Part shown: in pieces, positions 23,162 through 32,195 of the stretch
Layout: the number at the start of each line of letters is the position of its first letter
Position numbering within the stretch: the first letter of the stretch is position 1
Assembly: GCF_947489255.1 (NCBI RefSeq)
Contig: NZ_CANLCY010000004.1
Span: 434,001-498,000, forward strand
Source of the DNA: an uncultured Microbacterium sp.
GTDB taxonomy: Bacteria > Actinomycetota > Actinomycetes > Actinomycetales > Microbacteriaceae
DNA length: 64,000 nt
Direction: 5' to 3'
Notes under the pieces: model-generated
Seen by the model: only the letters and a program-made list of their open reading frames with translations
Told to the model about the DNA's origin: nothing
The model's database searches: none
Made by a program: the position numbers and the translations under genes

Positions 23162-24064
23162 ATGACCATCGAGCCTCCCGCCCCGGGTGAACCGCGGCGT
23201 CCGCACGGGCCGCGCGACCCCGGCGACGCGTGGGTCGTCGCGCCCACGGGGGAGAAGTACTGGGGACGCTTCGGCGCCGCGGGACTGCTCGCCCTCGACC
23301 CCCAGCGCGGAGTGCTGCTGCAGCACCGGGTCTCGTGGAGCCACTTCGGCGGCACGTGGGCACTGCCCGGTGGAGCGCGTCACGAGGGGGAGTCGGCCCG
23401 CGACGGCGCGCTGCGCGAGTCGGGTGAAGAGGCGGGCGTACCGGTGGATGCCGTGCGCGCGCGGTTCGAAAGCGTCCTCGACCTGGGCATCTGGTCGTAC
23501 TCCACCCTCGTCGCCGACGTCACGACCCCGTTCGAGCCGGTCATCAGCGACCCCGAGAGCGTGGCCCTCGAATGGGTCGCGGTCGACCGGGTGACCCAGC
23601 TCCCCCTCCATCCGGGGTTCGCCGCGTCGTGGCCCGCGCTCCGCGCGGCGCTGGACGCGCGTCCGGCCATCGTGATCGACGTGGCCAACGTCATGGGGTC
23701 GGTCCCCGACGGCTGGTGGAAGGACCGCGCGGCAGCCGCGACCCGCCTCGTGACGAAGACCTCTCGTCTCGTCGAGCGCGGAGTGGATGCCGACCTCCTC
23801 GGCCTCTCCGCCACGCGCTGGTTCCCGCGGGTGATCGCCGTGCTCGAAGGACAGGCCAAGGCGGCGCAGCCTCCGGCACCCGCCCTCGAGGTGCGTCGGG
23901 CCCCGGGCGAGGGCGACGACGAGATCGTCGCGGCCGTCCGGGATCTCGCAGGGGCGTTCGCACCCGTCGTGGTCGTGACCGGCGACCGGGAGCTCTCGGC
24001 CCGCGTCGAGGCTCTCGGCGCGACCGTGCGCGGCGCGCGCTGGCTGCTGGATCAGTTGAGCTGA
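23162..24064 (+). CDS. NUDIX hydrolase fused to a NYN-type nuclease-like domain
   Basis: 300 residues. The NUDIX domain covers about 30-150, with a complete NUDIX box at 71-93 (G71, E77, R85-E86, E89-E90, G92). The second half (about 165-300) starts AIVIDVANVMGS and ends with VVVTGDREL, the alternating strand/Asp pattern of NYN/PIN-like RNA-nuclease folds. ATG 23162 lies seven bases after a -10-like CAGGCT. The substrate of neither domain is evident. A role in sanitising nucleotides or RNA ends is only a guess. Confidence 0.8.
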   Translation: MTIEPPAPGEPRRPHGPRDPGDAWVVAPTGEKYWGRFGAAGLLALDPQRGVLLQHRVSWSHFGGTWALPGGARHEGESARDGALRESGEEAGVPVDAVRARFESVLDLGIWSYSTLVADVTTPFEPVISDPESVALEWVAVDRVTQLPLHPGFAASWPALRAALDARPAIVIDVANVMGSVPDGWWKDRAAAATRLVTKTSRLVERGVDADLLGLSATRWFPRVIAVLEGQAKAAQPPAPALEVRRAPGEGDDEIVAAVRDLAGAFAPVVVVTGDRELSARVEALGATVRGARWLLDQLS

Positions 24065-24080
24065 CGCCGCCGCGGCAGTC

Positions 24081-24206
24081 GGTCCCTTCGACAAGCTCAG
24101 GGACCTGGTGCGGCGTGAGGTGGCTGAGCCTGTCGAAGCCGCCGGCCGCGTGCAGTGGGCTGTCGACCTGGCGCAGCGTGAGGTGGCTGAGCCTGTCGAA
24201 GCCACC
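24081..24206. repeat. Intergenic array of CTTCGACAAGCTCAG-type palindromes
   Basis: Three 25-base hairpin elements: 24081-24105 (arms GGTCCCT/AGGGACC), 24119-24143 and 24182-24206 (arms GGTGGCT/AGCC.CC, reverse orientation to those in scpA). They fill the gap between the NUDIX gene and the convergent S4 gene and may act as a bidirectional terminator. Confidence 0.8.
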
Positions 24207-24252
24207 GGCCCCTCCCGCGAGCTCCGGGATCTGCGCGCAGTGACAGCGACGC

Positions 24253-24636
24253 TCAATCGAGCTCGCGCCCGCGCAGCTTCTCGATCTCGCGGCGGTCGCG
24301 CTTCGTGGGGCGTCCCGCGCCGCGGTCGCGCACGGGCACGAACGGCATGCTCTCCTTCGAGGGGGGCGGGGGAGTGCGATCGTCGACCGACTCGGCCACC
24401 AGCGCCGCGCCCACGCGCTTCGCGATGGTCTTCTTCACCACGAGGATGCGATCGAACCCCTGGATGCGCACCCGGAGCTCGTCGCCGGGCCGCACCGGCT
24501 GGGCCGCCTTCGCCCGTTCGCCGTTGACCCGCACGTGCCCGGCTCGGCACGCCGTGGTCGCGGCCGACCGCGTCTTGTAGACGCGTACCGCCCACAGCCA
24601 CGCGTCGACGCGCGCGGTGGTCGTGGCATCCGTCAT
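24253..24636 (-). CDS. S4-domain RNA-binding protein, Hsp15/HslR-like
   Basis: 127 residues. An S4 domain covers about 8-70 (ARVDAWLWAVRVYKTRSAA, then AGHVRVNGERAK). A basic, probably disordered tail follows (RDRGAGRPTKRDRREIEKL). This architecture matches the Hsp15/HslR family, which binds stalled 50S-nascent chain complexes in Escherichia coli. It is transcribed convergently to the NUDIX gene. Confidence 0.88.
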   Translation of the reverse strand: MTDATTTARVDAWLWAVRVYKTRSAATTACRAGHVRVNGERAKAAQPVRPGDELRVRIQGFDRILVVKKTIAKRVGAALVAESVDDRTPPPPSKESMPFVPVRDRGAGRPTKRDRREIEKLRGRELD

Positions 24637-24678
24637 GTCACATCTTTCGTCGGCGAACCTCCATCGTAAGACGGGCGC

Positions 24679-25257
24679 TCAGTCGCGGAGCGTGAGGGAG
24701 ACCAGAGCCCGGTCGGGCTTGGGGCGGTCGACGATGTCGAAGCCGGCGTCTTCGAAGACCGAGACCGTGCCGCGGTAGAGCTGGTTGGCCGAGCGTTTCG
24801 AGACGGTCGGATCGAGGGGATACGCCTCGACGACACGGGCGCCGGCGTCGCGTGCGGTGGCGACGGCGGCATCCAGCAGTATGCGGGTGAGGCCCTGGCC
24901 GCGGTGCCTCGTGCCCACGACGAAGCACGAGACCGCCCAGACGTCTTCGGCGTCGAGAGGTTCGGCGGTGGCGGTTTTGACGTCGCGCGTACGGAGTAGC
25001 CGCGCCTGTGCGGTGCGAGGACCGACGCGCACCCATCCGGCCGGTTCGCCGTCGACGTAGGCGATGAGTCCGGGTGGTCGTTCCTTCTGCATCTCAGCGC
25101 GGAAGCGCGCGGTGAGTTCGTCACGCGAACTCTCTTGGAACTGCGCGTTGGTGAGGAGCCACCACTGGCATTGGCATCCGGGGCCGTCACCGCTGTCGAG
25201 CGCCGTCTCGGCGTCGTCGAAGCGGTCGCCGGTGGCGGGCAGGATCTCGATCGTCAT
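24679..25257 (-). CDS. GNAT family N-acetyltransferase
   Basis: 192 residues. The acetyl-CoA-binding motif A is visible as VGTRHRGQGLTRILLDAAV (R/Q-x-x-G-x-G/A type) around residue 115. The N-terminal part contains CQCQWW, a short Cys/Trp-rich segment seen in a subgroup of GNATs. On the minus strand, TAGCGT (25264-25269) lies six bases before the ATG, so the start is leaderless-type. The substrate is unknown. Confidence 0.88.
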   Translation of the reverse strand: MTIEILPATGDRFDDAETALDSGDGPGCQCQWWLLTNAQFQESSRDELTARFRAEMQKERPPGLIAYVDGEPAGWVRVGPRTAQARLLRTRDVKTATAEPLDAEDVWAVSCFVVGTRHRGQGLTRILLDAAVATARDAGARVVEAYPLDPTVSKRSANQLYRGTVSVFEDAGFDIVDRPKPDRALVSLTLRD

Positions 25258-25263
25258 GTCGCG

Positions 25264-25269
25264 ACGCTA
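25264..25269 (-). promoter_or_regulatory. Leaderless -10 element of the GNAT gene
   Basis: TAGCGT on the minus strand, six bases before the ATG at 25257. Confidence 0.5.
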
Positions 25270-25399
25270 GCGAGGGGTTCCGACATCGACAAGGAAGCTC
25301 CGCCGTCGGCAGCTGCGGCGCCACACGCCCGGGGTGGGCGCTGGTTCGCGGCAGTGCCGGGGAGGGGCTAATATAGGGGAGTTGCCCGCTTGCGGGGAA

Positions 25400-25774
<375 letters not shown>

Positions 25775-25959
25775 GGGCTATCTCCATTCGGATGACTCCT
25801 TCCTGCGGACGCAGGTCGGCGGTCATCTCGGTATCGAGACGAAGGCGCACTTGCTCCCGAGCGGAGCCGCGAACGGATCGAACTCGCGTGGGTACACGAA
25901 AAGACCCAGAGTTCCTCCATGTCTTCTGGGCATAGTCATGCGCCTCTAGCGTTGAAATG

Positions 25960-26550
25960 TCAAGCATGAGCGCTATCGATAGCGCCTTGAGGGCTTGCTC
26001 GATCGCGCGAGATCAAGTACGCCGGCCTTGCAAGCGCGCTGTCCTTCTGCGCTCGCAAGATGTCGCCGACCTTCTCGTCGTTTACGGCGAGGTAGTCCGT
26101 GATCTCCTGCATGGTCTGCTGCATGGCGAGCTGAGCCATGATGCCCGCTGCGCCGGCCAGCATCGCCGGGTTGGTGAGCATTGAGCCGACGGTGCCGGGC
26201 TTCACGAACTCGAGGATGCTCGAAATCTTGCCTTTGCTCGTGGTCGCGATGGCGCGGCTGACGCTGTCTGACGAGCCCTTCATGGCGTTGCCGAGTCTGA
26301 GCGCCTTGGCGGACTCCTCGGTGAGCTTCACCCAGCGCCCCGCGTTGGCAGCGACCTCGGATCCGCCCTTCGCTGCAGCCGAACCGACGTTGAGCGCACC
26401 GCCGACGGCGTGCGCGAGGTTCAACTCGCGGGAGGCCACACCCGCCGTGGAGAGGAACCGATCGACCGCCAGCGGGTCGCCAATGACCGCAAGGCTGTCT
26501 CCGTCGCTGACCAGCTCGATCTCGTGGCGCCGCTCATCGTCGTCCGACAT
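25960..26550 (-). CDS. Conserved hypothetical protein, probably C-terminally truncated
   Basis: 196 residues. It starts with an acidic stretch, then IELVSDGDSLAVIGDP, a Gly/Ala-rich region, and the hydrophobic run MLAGAAGIMAQLAMQQ followed by EITDYLAVNDEKVGDILRAQKDS. From memory, longer actinobacterial hypothetical proteins share this core and continue well past the LRAQKD segment. Here the sequence changes character (RPAYLISRDRASPQG) and stops. I infer loss of the C-terminal half at the island edge. It lies 58 bases after the TIR gene on the same strand. Confidence 0.6.
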   Translation of the reverse strand: MSDDDERRHEIELVSDGDSLAVIGDPLAVDRFLSTAGVASRELNLAHAVGGALNVGSAAAKGGSEVAANAGRWVKLTEESAKALRLGNAMKGSSDSVSRAIATTSKGKISSILEFVKPGTVGSMLTNPAMLAGAAGIMAQLAMQQTMQEITDYLAVNDEKVGDILRAQKDSALARPAYLISRDRASPQGAIDSAHA

Positions 26551-26608
26551 ACGAGCCCCATTCGCTGCGCTGATCTGGTGAGTCGAGATTATCGGGCGCG
26601 AGGGTTAC

Positions 26609-27385
26609 TCAAGCGGCGTCGGCATCGAGCACGACCTCAGCGATCTCATCTGCGATCTCCGCGATGGTGCTGGTGGCCGTGGTGCGCGCAATCTTGTCAG
26701 CGAGTGATGGCGACTGCGACTCGACCTCGTCCTTCGAGATTTCGTGCCAGATCGGGAGCATCCGTTGCTTGCCGGCGACCGACAGTCCGACGATGCCGTC
26801 CAGCTCGTACTGCGGCCACCCCTTCGCGAAGAAGGACTTGGAGAACACCACGACCCCGAACGAGGAGCGCGCCAGGCCGTAGTCGATCTTGCGGCGCAGG
26901 CTGTCTCCGATGCGGAGCTCACCCTTGTCGAGCCAGACCTTGAGACCGCGCGCCGTCAGTGCCTCGTAGAGCGGCAGCGCTACCGCGGCCTTGTCCTCGC
27001 CTGCGTGCGAGATGAAGACGTCCCAGGTCTGGCCGCTCTCGTCCGGCGTGAGGCGCACGGGCGGCTCGGAGCGGATACCGGCCAGCGAGCCGCTTGTGGA
27101 GCGCAGCGGCCGCAGCGCGCCGGGCTCCACGTTGACGCTGGCGCGGACGTTGCTCGCACGAAGGCCGGCGAGGTCGATGGTCACGTACCAGTGCCCGGTC
27201 GAAGGAACGACGATCCGGGACGGCGACACCTTCGCCAGTCCGCCGTAGTAGGTGTGGCGGCGACCGTTTCGGTAGTTGCTGAAGTTGGACGAGTCCATCA
27301 GGCGGACATTCGCACCGGTGCTGAGCGTCACGACAACCGTGGAGCCCTTCTCGACGCGGCCAAGGTCGTACTTCAAGAAGTTCAC
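26609..27385 (-). CDS. DUF1883 plus TIR domain protein (predicted NADase effector)
   Basis: 258 residues from GTG 27385. This start is chosen because NFLKYDLG is the usual DUF1883 N-terminus and GGAG lies seven bases upstream; an upstream in-frame ATG at 27451 is less likely. DUF1883 spans about 1-88. The TIR domain spans about 121-255 (WDVFISHAGEDK, then WLDKGELRIGDSL, WPQYELDGI). Glu194 in WPQYELD is in the position of the catalytic glutamate of NAD-cleaving bacterial TIR domains. Such proteins typically kill infected cells by NAD depletion, which is inferred here. Confidence 0.85.
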   Translation of the reverse strand: MNFLKYDLGRVEKGSTVVVTLSTGANVRLMDSSNFSNYRNGRRHTYYGGLAKVSPSRIVVPSTGHWYVTIDLAGLRASNVRASVNVEPGALRPLRSTSGSLAGIRSEPPVRLTPDESGQTWDVFISHAGEDKAAVALPLYEALTARGLKVWLDKGELRIGDSLRRKIDYGLARSSFGVVVFSKSFFAKGWPQYELDGIVGLSVAGKQRMLPIWHEISKDEVESQSPSLADKIARTTATSTIAEIADEIAEVVLDADAA

Positions 27386-27475
27386 GTGGGTGCTCCGTTC
27401 GGGTTGATGTCGCTCACTGCATAGCTCGATTACAGCAGCGACCTCCGACATGCACTGCCGGCGGCGCGCGTGGCG

Positions 27476-28186
27476 CTACGGATTCGATCTCAGATCAGCA
27501 AGCCGCTTCCTAGCCTCGCTCGCTGCTTTCTCTGCGTTCTTGAGTTCTCGCTCGGCACGGGCGACCTGGTCGTTGCGTTTGCGCTTCGCCTCGGCCATCC
27601 GTACTGCCGCTCCGAGAGTCTTGACCGAACTCACGACACCACGGGTCAGCTCACATTCCGGACACCAGGCGGTCGAGAAGCTCGGGTGCTGATTGGTGTG
27701 GTGGACGCTCTGCTCCACGGTGTGACCGCAGGTGAGGGTGCGCTCCCAGATGTCGAGCTCTTCCTCACGGCGGGGGCTGCCCAGGAGGATCTTGCTGATG
27801 TTCTCGTACTGCTCCGGCGACATCGGGATGGGCGGACAGCAGCAGCCGCAGTGGGTGGCGCGAGATCCCGACATGCTCCAGCGGTGGCCGTCGCAGTTCG
27901 GATGCCTCTCCTTGTACTTCGCCTGGTCGGCGTCGTACTCGACCTTCTGCTCCGGCGTGAGGTACATCGTGCCGGGCCCGTTGCCGAGGTTGTCGATGAC
28001 CGGCAGCCCGCAGCCTCGACATGGCTCGCCGGTCGCTGCCTGCTCGCGGGTCAGGTACATCCCCTTCTCGCGCCACTCTCGACGCTTCGCCTCGTCGCGG
28101 TGCGCCCTCGCCTCCTCCTTCAGCGCGTTAGTCATTTGCCGCTTGGCAGCGCGGGCTGCCTTCTGCTCGTCCGTCAGCTTCGGCAT
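27476..28186 (-). CDS. Cysteine-rich hypothetical protein, probable metal binder
   Basis: 236 residues; ATG 28186 with GGAG upstream. Lys/Arg-rich helical ends flank a central region with possible metal ligands: CRGCG (about 55), a CDGH, HCGCCCPP (about 112), CGHT and CPEC (about 170). The C-terminal 45 residues form a charged helix or coiled coil (ERELKNAEKAASEARKRLA). No family recognised. It starts the minus-strand group that includes the TIR protein and may be its sensor or partner. Confidence 0.65.
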   Translation of the reverse strand: MPKLTDEQKAARAAKRQMTNALKEEARAHRDEAKRREWREKGMYLTREQAATGEPCRGCGLPVIDNLGNGPGTMYLTPEQKVEYDADQAKYKERHPNCDGHRWSMSGSRATHCGCCCPPIPMSPEQYENISKILLGSPRREEELDIWERTLTCGHTVEQSVHHTNQHPSFSTAWCPECELTRGVVSSVKTLGAAVRMAEAKRKRNDQVARAERELKNAEKAASEARKRLADLRSNP

Positions 28187-28230
28187 CCGGCGCTCCTCTC
28201 GATGTCGGAAGCCCAGCGCACACTGATGGC

Positions 28231-28509
28231 GTGGCAGACCTCTATACGAAGAATGGCCGTCCGCTTCGGCTCAGCGGTGACAAGTTGTTTATGTGCTCGG
28301 GAACGTACGTGGGCAAGATCAAGGGCGACTACGTCTTCGACCCATCGGGTCGCTACGCGGGCACTATCTTGGGCGAGCGGGTCGTCTACCGCTCGACGCA
28401 CTCCGCTCGGATCTCGAGTCATTCGGTCTCGGCGAACCGTGGAGGGAGCGGTGCAGGCAACCGCGGCGCCTCCGGCATGTGGGGCGACGAGCCGCCATTC
28501 CCGGACTGA
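28231..28509 (+). CDS. Small hypothetical protein upstream of the GHKL-nuclease gene
   Basis: 92 residues from GTG 28231. The centre shows a repeating beta pattern (YVGKIKGDYVFDPSGRYAG, then TILGERVVYRS), followed by a Ser/Gly-rich tail. The stop is 15 bases before the GHKL-nuclease start on the same strand, so the two are probably one transcript. No family assignment. Confidence 0.6.
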   Translation: MADLYTKNGRPLRLSGDKLFMCSGTYVGKIKGDYVFDPSGRYAGTILGERVVYRSTHSARISSHSVSANRGGSGAGNRGASGMWGDEPPFPD

Positions 28510-28524
28510 GCCGATGGGCTCGAG

Positions 28525-30531
28525 ATGAACACGGGCCCTACAGTGAGTCTGGAGAGGGACCTTCCACTTTCCGCCGGCGGTGACCTCGTCACCCGTCTGG
28601 CGCGCGAGCGCGATCCCGTTCGCGCTGTCGTCGAGCTCGTCTGGAATGCGATTGATGCCGAGGCGAATACCGTCCGTGTCGCGCTGGCCCGCTCCAATAT
28701 GGACGCCATCGAGAGCGTGACGGTCGAGGACGACGGCCACGGCATTACCTCCGACGAAGTGCAGGCGACGTTCGGTCGTATCGGTGGCTCATGGAAGGCA
28801 CTCGCTGCACGGTCGAAGAACGGTAAGCGCGGACTCCACGGCAAGCTCGGTGAAGGCCGCCTTCGTGCGTTCGCGCTTGGATCACGCGTGACCTGGGCCA
28901 GCGAGAGCGTCAACACCGCAGGCGACCATGAGCGGGTTGTCATCGAGGGCGCAAAGGAGCGTGCGGAACCTTTCAGCTGGGAAGCGTCTCCGTCGACGGA
29001 GACGGTGACGGGCACCGTCGTTACCGCGATGAACGAGCAGGACCGCAGCCTGAACTCGCTCATCAGCGAGTCGACGCTGACGGTGCTCACCTCACACTTC
29101 GCGCCTGTCTTGCTCAACGATGACTCCCTCACCGTCATCTTCGATGGCGCCAAGCTTGACCCCGCCGACGAGATCCTCGACGACACGACGGTGACCGCGG
29201 TTCTCGACAGTGACGGTGATGCTGTCGTGTCGATCCGCATCATTGAATGGCGCACCGGCAAGCACCGGGCGATTTACTTCGGCGAGGATGCTGAGAGATT
29301 CGTGGTGGAGGCCTCCGGATCTGAGATCGAAGCGCAGGCGGCGTACTCGGCGTATGTCACCTGGCCCGGGTTTGACACGGAATCGCTCGCCGATCTCGGT
29401 CTTGGCGACATGGCTCCCGACCCGGCCGGTGCGGTCTGGCGCGCGACTCGAACGGCGGTGAAAGACCACTTCGCCGCGCGTCGTCGCGCTCGTCGCAGAG
29501 ACCAGATCGACGAATGGAAGAACAAGGGCATCTATCCCTACAAGGAGGAGCCCGCGACCGAGGCGGACAAGGCGGAGCGCGCCGTCTTCGACATCGTGTC
29601 GAGTGCGCTGGTGCCCCAGATTCCGAAGCGTAGGGACGGGGCGCAGCTCACCCTCAACCTGTTGCGCGATGCGTTGAAGACCGACCCCGAGAACCTCGCC
29701 GTGCTTGTGAGCGAGTTCGTCGCGCTCAGCGAGCAGGACCGCGAGGCACTCACCAAGTTGCTGAGCGAAACGTCGCTGGCCGGCGTGATCCGCAGCGCCA
29801 ACCTCGTTACGAGCCGCAGCAAGTTCCTCGCTGGCCTCGAGCATTTGCTGTTCGATCCGGAGGACTCGCAGAAGGTCGGCGAGCGTGACCACCTCCACAA
29901 GTTCCTGGAGCACGAGCTCTGGATCTTTGGTGAGGAGTACCACTTCATGAACAGCGAGCGAGGGCTGACGCAGATGCTGCGTACCCACCTCAAGCTCGAG
30001 GGGCTCCCGGACGGCAAGGTCGAGCCTGTCAAGCGCTGGGACGGCAAGACGGGCCGGATCGACCTCCATCTAGCGGTGAAGGCGAAGGAGCACGACCGGA
30101 TCCGCCATCTCGTGGTGGAGCTGAAGGCACCTGACATCACCGCAGGCCGCGTTGAGCGGTACCAGATCGAGGACTACATCAATGTCGTCATCGACAACGC
30201 TGCGTTTGCGAGCGACCGATCCGTGTGGGAGTTCATTCTTGTCGTCACGGACTATGACGGGGTCATGGACAACTCGATCATCGGATCCGATCGAGAACTC
30301 GGGTTGGTGTTTGAGCCCGACAAGAAGCCGGGGCGTCCAGCGGTTCGCGCCTACGTGCGACGTTGGCGGGACATCATCGACGAGAACAAGCGTCGCTTGG
30401 AGTTCGTGACGAACTCGCTCGAGTTCGACCCGTCACTCGCCCAGGGTTTGGCCTTCATTCGGGAGCAGTATGCCGAGATGATTCCGGAGAGTCTGGCGAC
30501 CGAGGACGAGGCCGGCGACGCCAAGAAGTGA
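28525..30531 (+). CDS. GHKL ATPase fused to a Shedu-like PD-(D/E)xK nuclease
   Basis: 668 residues. The N-terminal GHKL (Hsp90/MutL-type) ATP site has the N-box VELVWNAIDAEA (Glu37, Asn41), the G1 motif EDDGHGI (about 68-74) and a lid GLHGKLGEGR (about 103-112). The C-terminal third contains HELWIFGEEYHF, then GRIDLHL with Asp513 and VVELKAP with Glu532 and Lys534. This is the active-site order of PD-(D/E)xK nucleases and resembles the DUF4263 domain of Shedu SduA. The combination suggests an ATP-gated nuclease for phage defence. Assignment is by motif reading only. Confidence 0.75.
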   Translation: MNTGPTVSLERDLPLSAGGDLVTRLARERDPVRAVVELVWNAIDAEANTVRVALARSNMDAIESVTVEDDGHGITSDEVQATFGRIGGSWKALAARSKNGKRGLHGKLGEGRLRAFALGSRVTWASESVNTAGDHERVVIEGAKERAEPFSWEASPSTETVTGTVVTAMNEQDRSLNSLISESTLTVLTSHFAPVLLNDDSLTVIFDGAKLDPADEILDDTTVTAVLDSDGDAVVSIRIIEWRTGKHRAIYFGEDAERFVVEASGSEIEAQAAYSAYVTWPGFDTESLADLGLGDMAPDPAGAVWRATRTAVKDHFAARRRARRRDQIDEWKNKGIYPYKEEPATEADKAERAVFDIVSSALVPQIPKRRDGAQLTLNLLRDALKTDPENLAVLVSEFVALSEQDREALTKLLSETSLAGVIRSANLVTSRSKFLAGLEHLLFDPEDSQKVGERDHLHKFLEHELWIFGEEYHFMNSERGLTQMLRTHLKLEGLPDGKVEPVKRWDGKTGRIDLHLAVKAKEHDRIRHLVVELKAPDITAGRVERYQIEDYINVVIDNAAFASDRSVWEFILVVTDYDGVMDNSIIGSDRELGLVFEPDKKPGRPAVRAYVRRWRDIIDENKRRLEFVTNSLEFDPSLAQGLAFIREQYAEMIPESLATEDEAGDAKK

Positions 30532-30547
30532 CGAACCGGAATCCAGT

Positions 30548-31360
30548 TCAGTTCCGGTTCAGTCCGTGGCGGCGGCTGTCGAGCGCGTCTTTGAAGTGGC
30601 TCTCAGCCGCGTCAATGTCGCGCGTTGGCGTGGACGGATCGAAGACCCGGAGCAGTGAGAAGCGGAAGCTCGTCGGGTCGACACGACGCAGCTCGACGTT
30701 GCCGCCATGGCCATTCGTGGCATAGGCGTTCCAGCGTTGCCGAATACTCTCGGCGCCGTCCGCCTTGCCGACGTAGTGCCGCCCGTCCGAAGTGTCGGTG
30801 ATGAGATAGATCCCAACCACCGATGGCAGCGCAGTGCGCCATGAGGCGTATCGATGCTCGCGCATCACCGCCTGAAGCTGGACATGGCTGAGGACCAGGC
30901 GGTCGAAGCCGGGGAACGGGATCGGCTCGGCGTCTGCAATGCCGACCACCGGATAGCTCGCAGCGGTGCTTGCGTTCATTCGCCAAGTGCGTGGTGATTT
31001 CCAGCCGATGACAAGCCGCTTCCGAAGATCGGCCATGTGGTCGGACTCGACGACGTCGAAGGTGCGTCGGATGTCGTCGTAAGCGATCTGGCCACGGTTC
31101 TCCACCACGGACCAGAACCGCGCCTGGTCTCCGTCTTCCTTGATGAACACCACCCAGAATCGCGGCGGCACCGCGGGGAACCGTCTCGTGTCCGAGGATT
31201 GCGTCGCCGTATAGGACAAAATCTCTGCGTCGGTCGAGTCCGCGTGCAGTCCCTGCAGCCCGCTCTCCTCTGGCTCGGTCACGAAGCCGTGGCGGATGAC
31301 GAGCGCCTGCGCGGGGTCGATGCCGGCGTCGATGAGGAGCGGGCCGAGAGTCAGAGCCAT
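30548..31360 (-). CDS. GIY-YIG nuclease domain protein
   Basis: 270 residues. The last 100 residues form a GIY-YIG domain: VGIYLITDTSDGRHYVGKADG with the GIY and YVG elements, IRQRWNAY with the Arg, a Glu in AAESHFK, and the terminal GLN(R)N with the family Asn. The first 160 residues are unassigned. It is the last gene of a three-gene minus-strand set and convergent with the GHKL-nuclease gene. GIY-YIG fusions of this type are common in defence islands, but the target is unknown. Confidence 0.75.
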   Translation of the reverse strand: MALTLGPLLIDAGIDPAQALVIRHGFVTEPEESGLQGLHADSTDAEILSYTATQSSDTRRFPAVPPRFWVVFIKEDGDQARFWSVVENRGQIAYDDIRRTFDVVESDHMADLRKRLVIGWKSPRTWRMNASTAASYPVVGIADAEPIPFPGFDRLVLSHVQLQAVMREHRYASWRTALPSVVGIYLITDTSDGRHYVGKADGAESIRQRWNAYATNGHGGNVELRRVDPTSFRFSLLRVFDPSTPTRDIDAAESHFKDALDSRRHGLNRN

Positions 31361-31405
31361 GAGTCGATCGTGCCGTCTTTCGCGCGCACTTGTCGTCAGG
31401 CTCGT

Positions 31406-32146
31406 CTACTGTTTCGCGGCCAGCTGCTCGCGCATGATCTCAACGATGTTGTCGCGGTAACGCGGCTTCACGCGGTGGCGCGTCCCCGCCTTCATCTCCT
31501 TGACCAGCTTCTCGATCAACTCGGCGTGGCGAAAGCTGCCGCCGACCGCGAAGTAGGCGCGCAGCCAGGTCTCCGGCTCGACGGGATAGCCCTCGACGGC
31601 GAAGGCTCGGACAAGCTGCACCACGGCGTCCTTACCGCGTCCCGAGCTCAGACCGTTGTAGTCGTGGTCCCTAATCATCTCAGCGGCCGAGAGGAGAAGC
31701 GGGTCGCTGGCCGGGCGGGCTTCTCGGGTGTGGAGGTTGAGCGCGCCGAGGCCATCGAGCCAGGTGCGCACCATGTCATACCGCGACCAGATCAGAACGA
31801 AGAGCTTGCCGATCGAGTCTGCTTCAACCGCGCGGCGAATCGTCTCAAGCTCACGTTGCTCGTATGGGTGCAACACGACGACCGCGTGGTCGATGACCTT
31901 GTCCTCGCGTTCCAAGCTGCCGAGTTCCGGGATGTCGAAGACGATTCGATCGGTCTTCTCGGGCGCTATGAAATCCGCGGCCTCGATGTCTGCGCCGCGG
32001 TCGTTGTGGTTGAACTTCTTGGTGTCCGTCACGGCGAAGAGGTACGGCGGCTCACCGATCCAGTCTCGGATCACGGCGCTCTGCGGGATCATCGCGGTGC
32101 CGTGCTGTCCCCAGTCTTCGCGCACCATATATGCAAGCTCAGTCAC
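31406..32146 (-). CDS. Hypothetical protein, middle gene of the GIY-YIG set
   Basis: About 246 residues from GTG 32146 (or 240 from ATG 32128; neither has a well-spaced ribosome site). The reading frame extends further upstream, but that part overlaps the preceding gene and looks non-coding. Visible features are an N-terminal strand-rich part (YLFAVTDTKKFNH, DRIVFDI) and a helical C-terminus rich in Arg/Lys (KEMKAGTRHRVKPRYRD). No family recognised. The gap to the GIY-YIG gene is 45 bases. Confidence 0.6.
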   Translation of the reverse strand: MTELAYMVREDWGQHGTAMIPQSAVIRDWIGEPPYLFAVTDTKKFNHNDRGADIEAADFIAPEKTDRIVFDIPELGSLEREDKVIDHAVVVLHPYEQRELETIRRAVEADSIGKLFVLIWSRYDMVRTWLDGLGALNLHTREARPASDPLLLSAAEMIRDHDYNGLSSGRGKDAVVQLVRAFAVEGYPVEPETWLRAYFAVGGSFRHAELIEKLVKEMKAGTRHRVKPRYRDNIVEIMREQLAAKQ

Positions 32147-32195
32147 CTTCCCAGAGTGACAGCGGCCTCCGACATTGAATCGAGACAGCCCTGGC

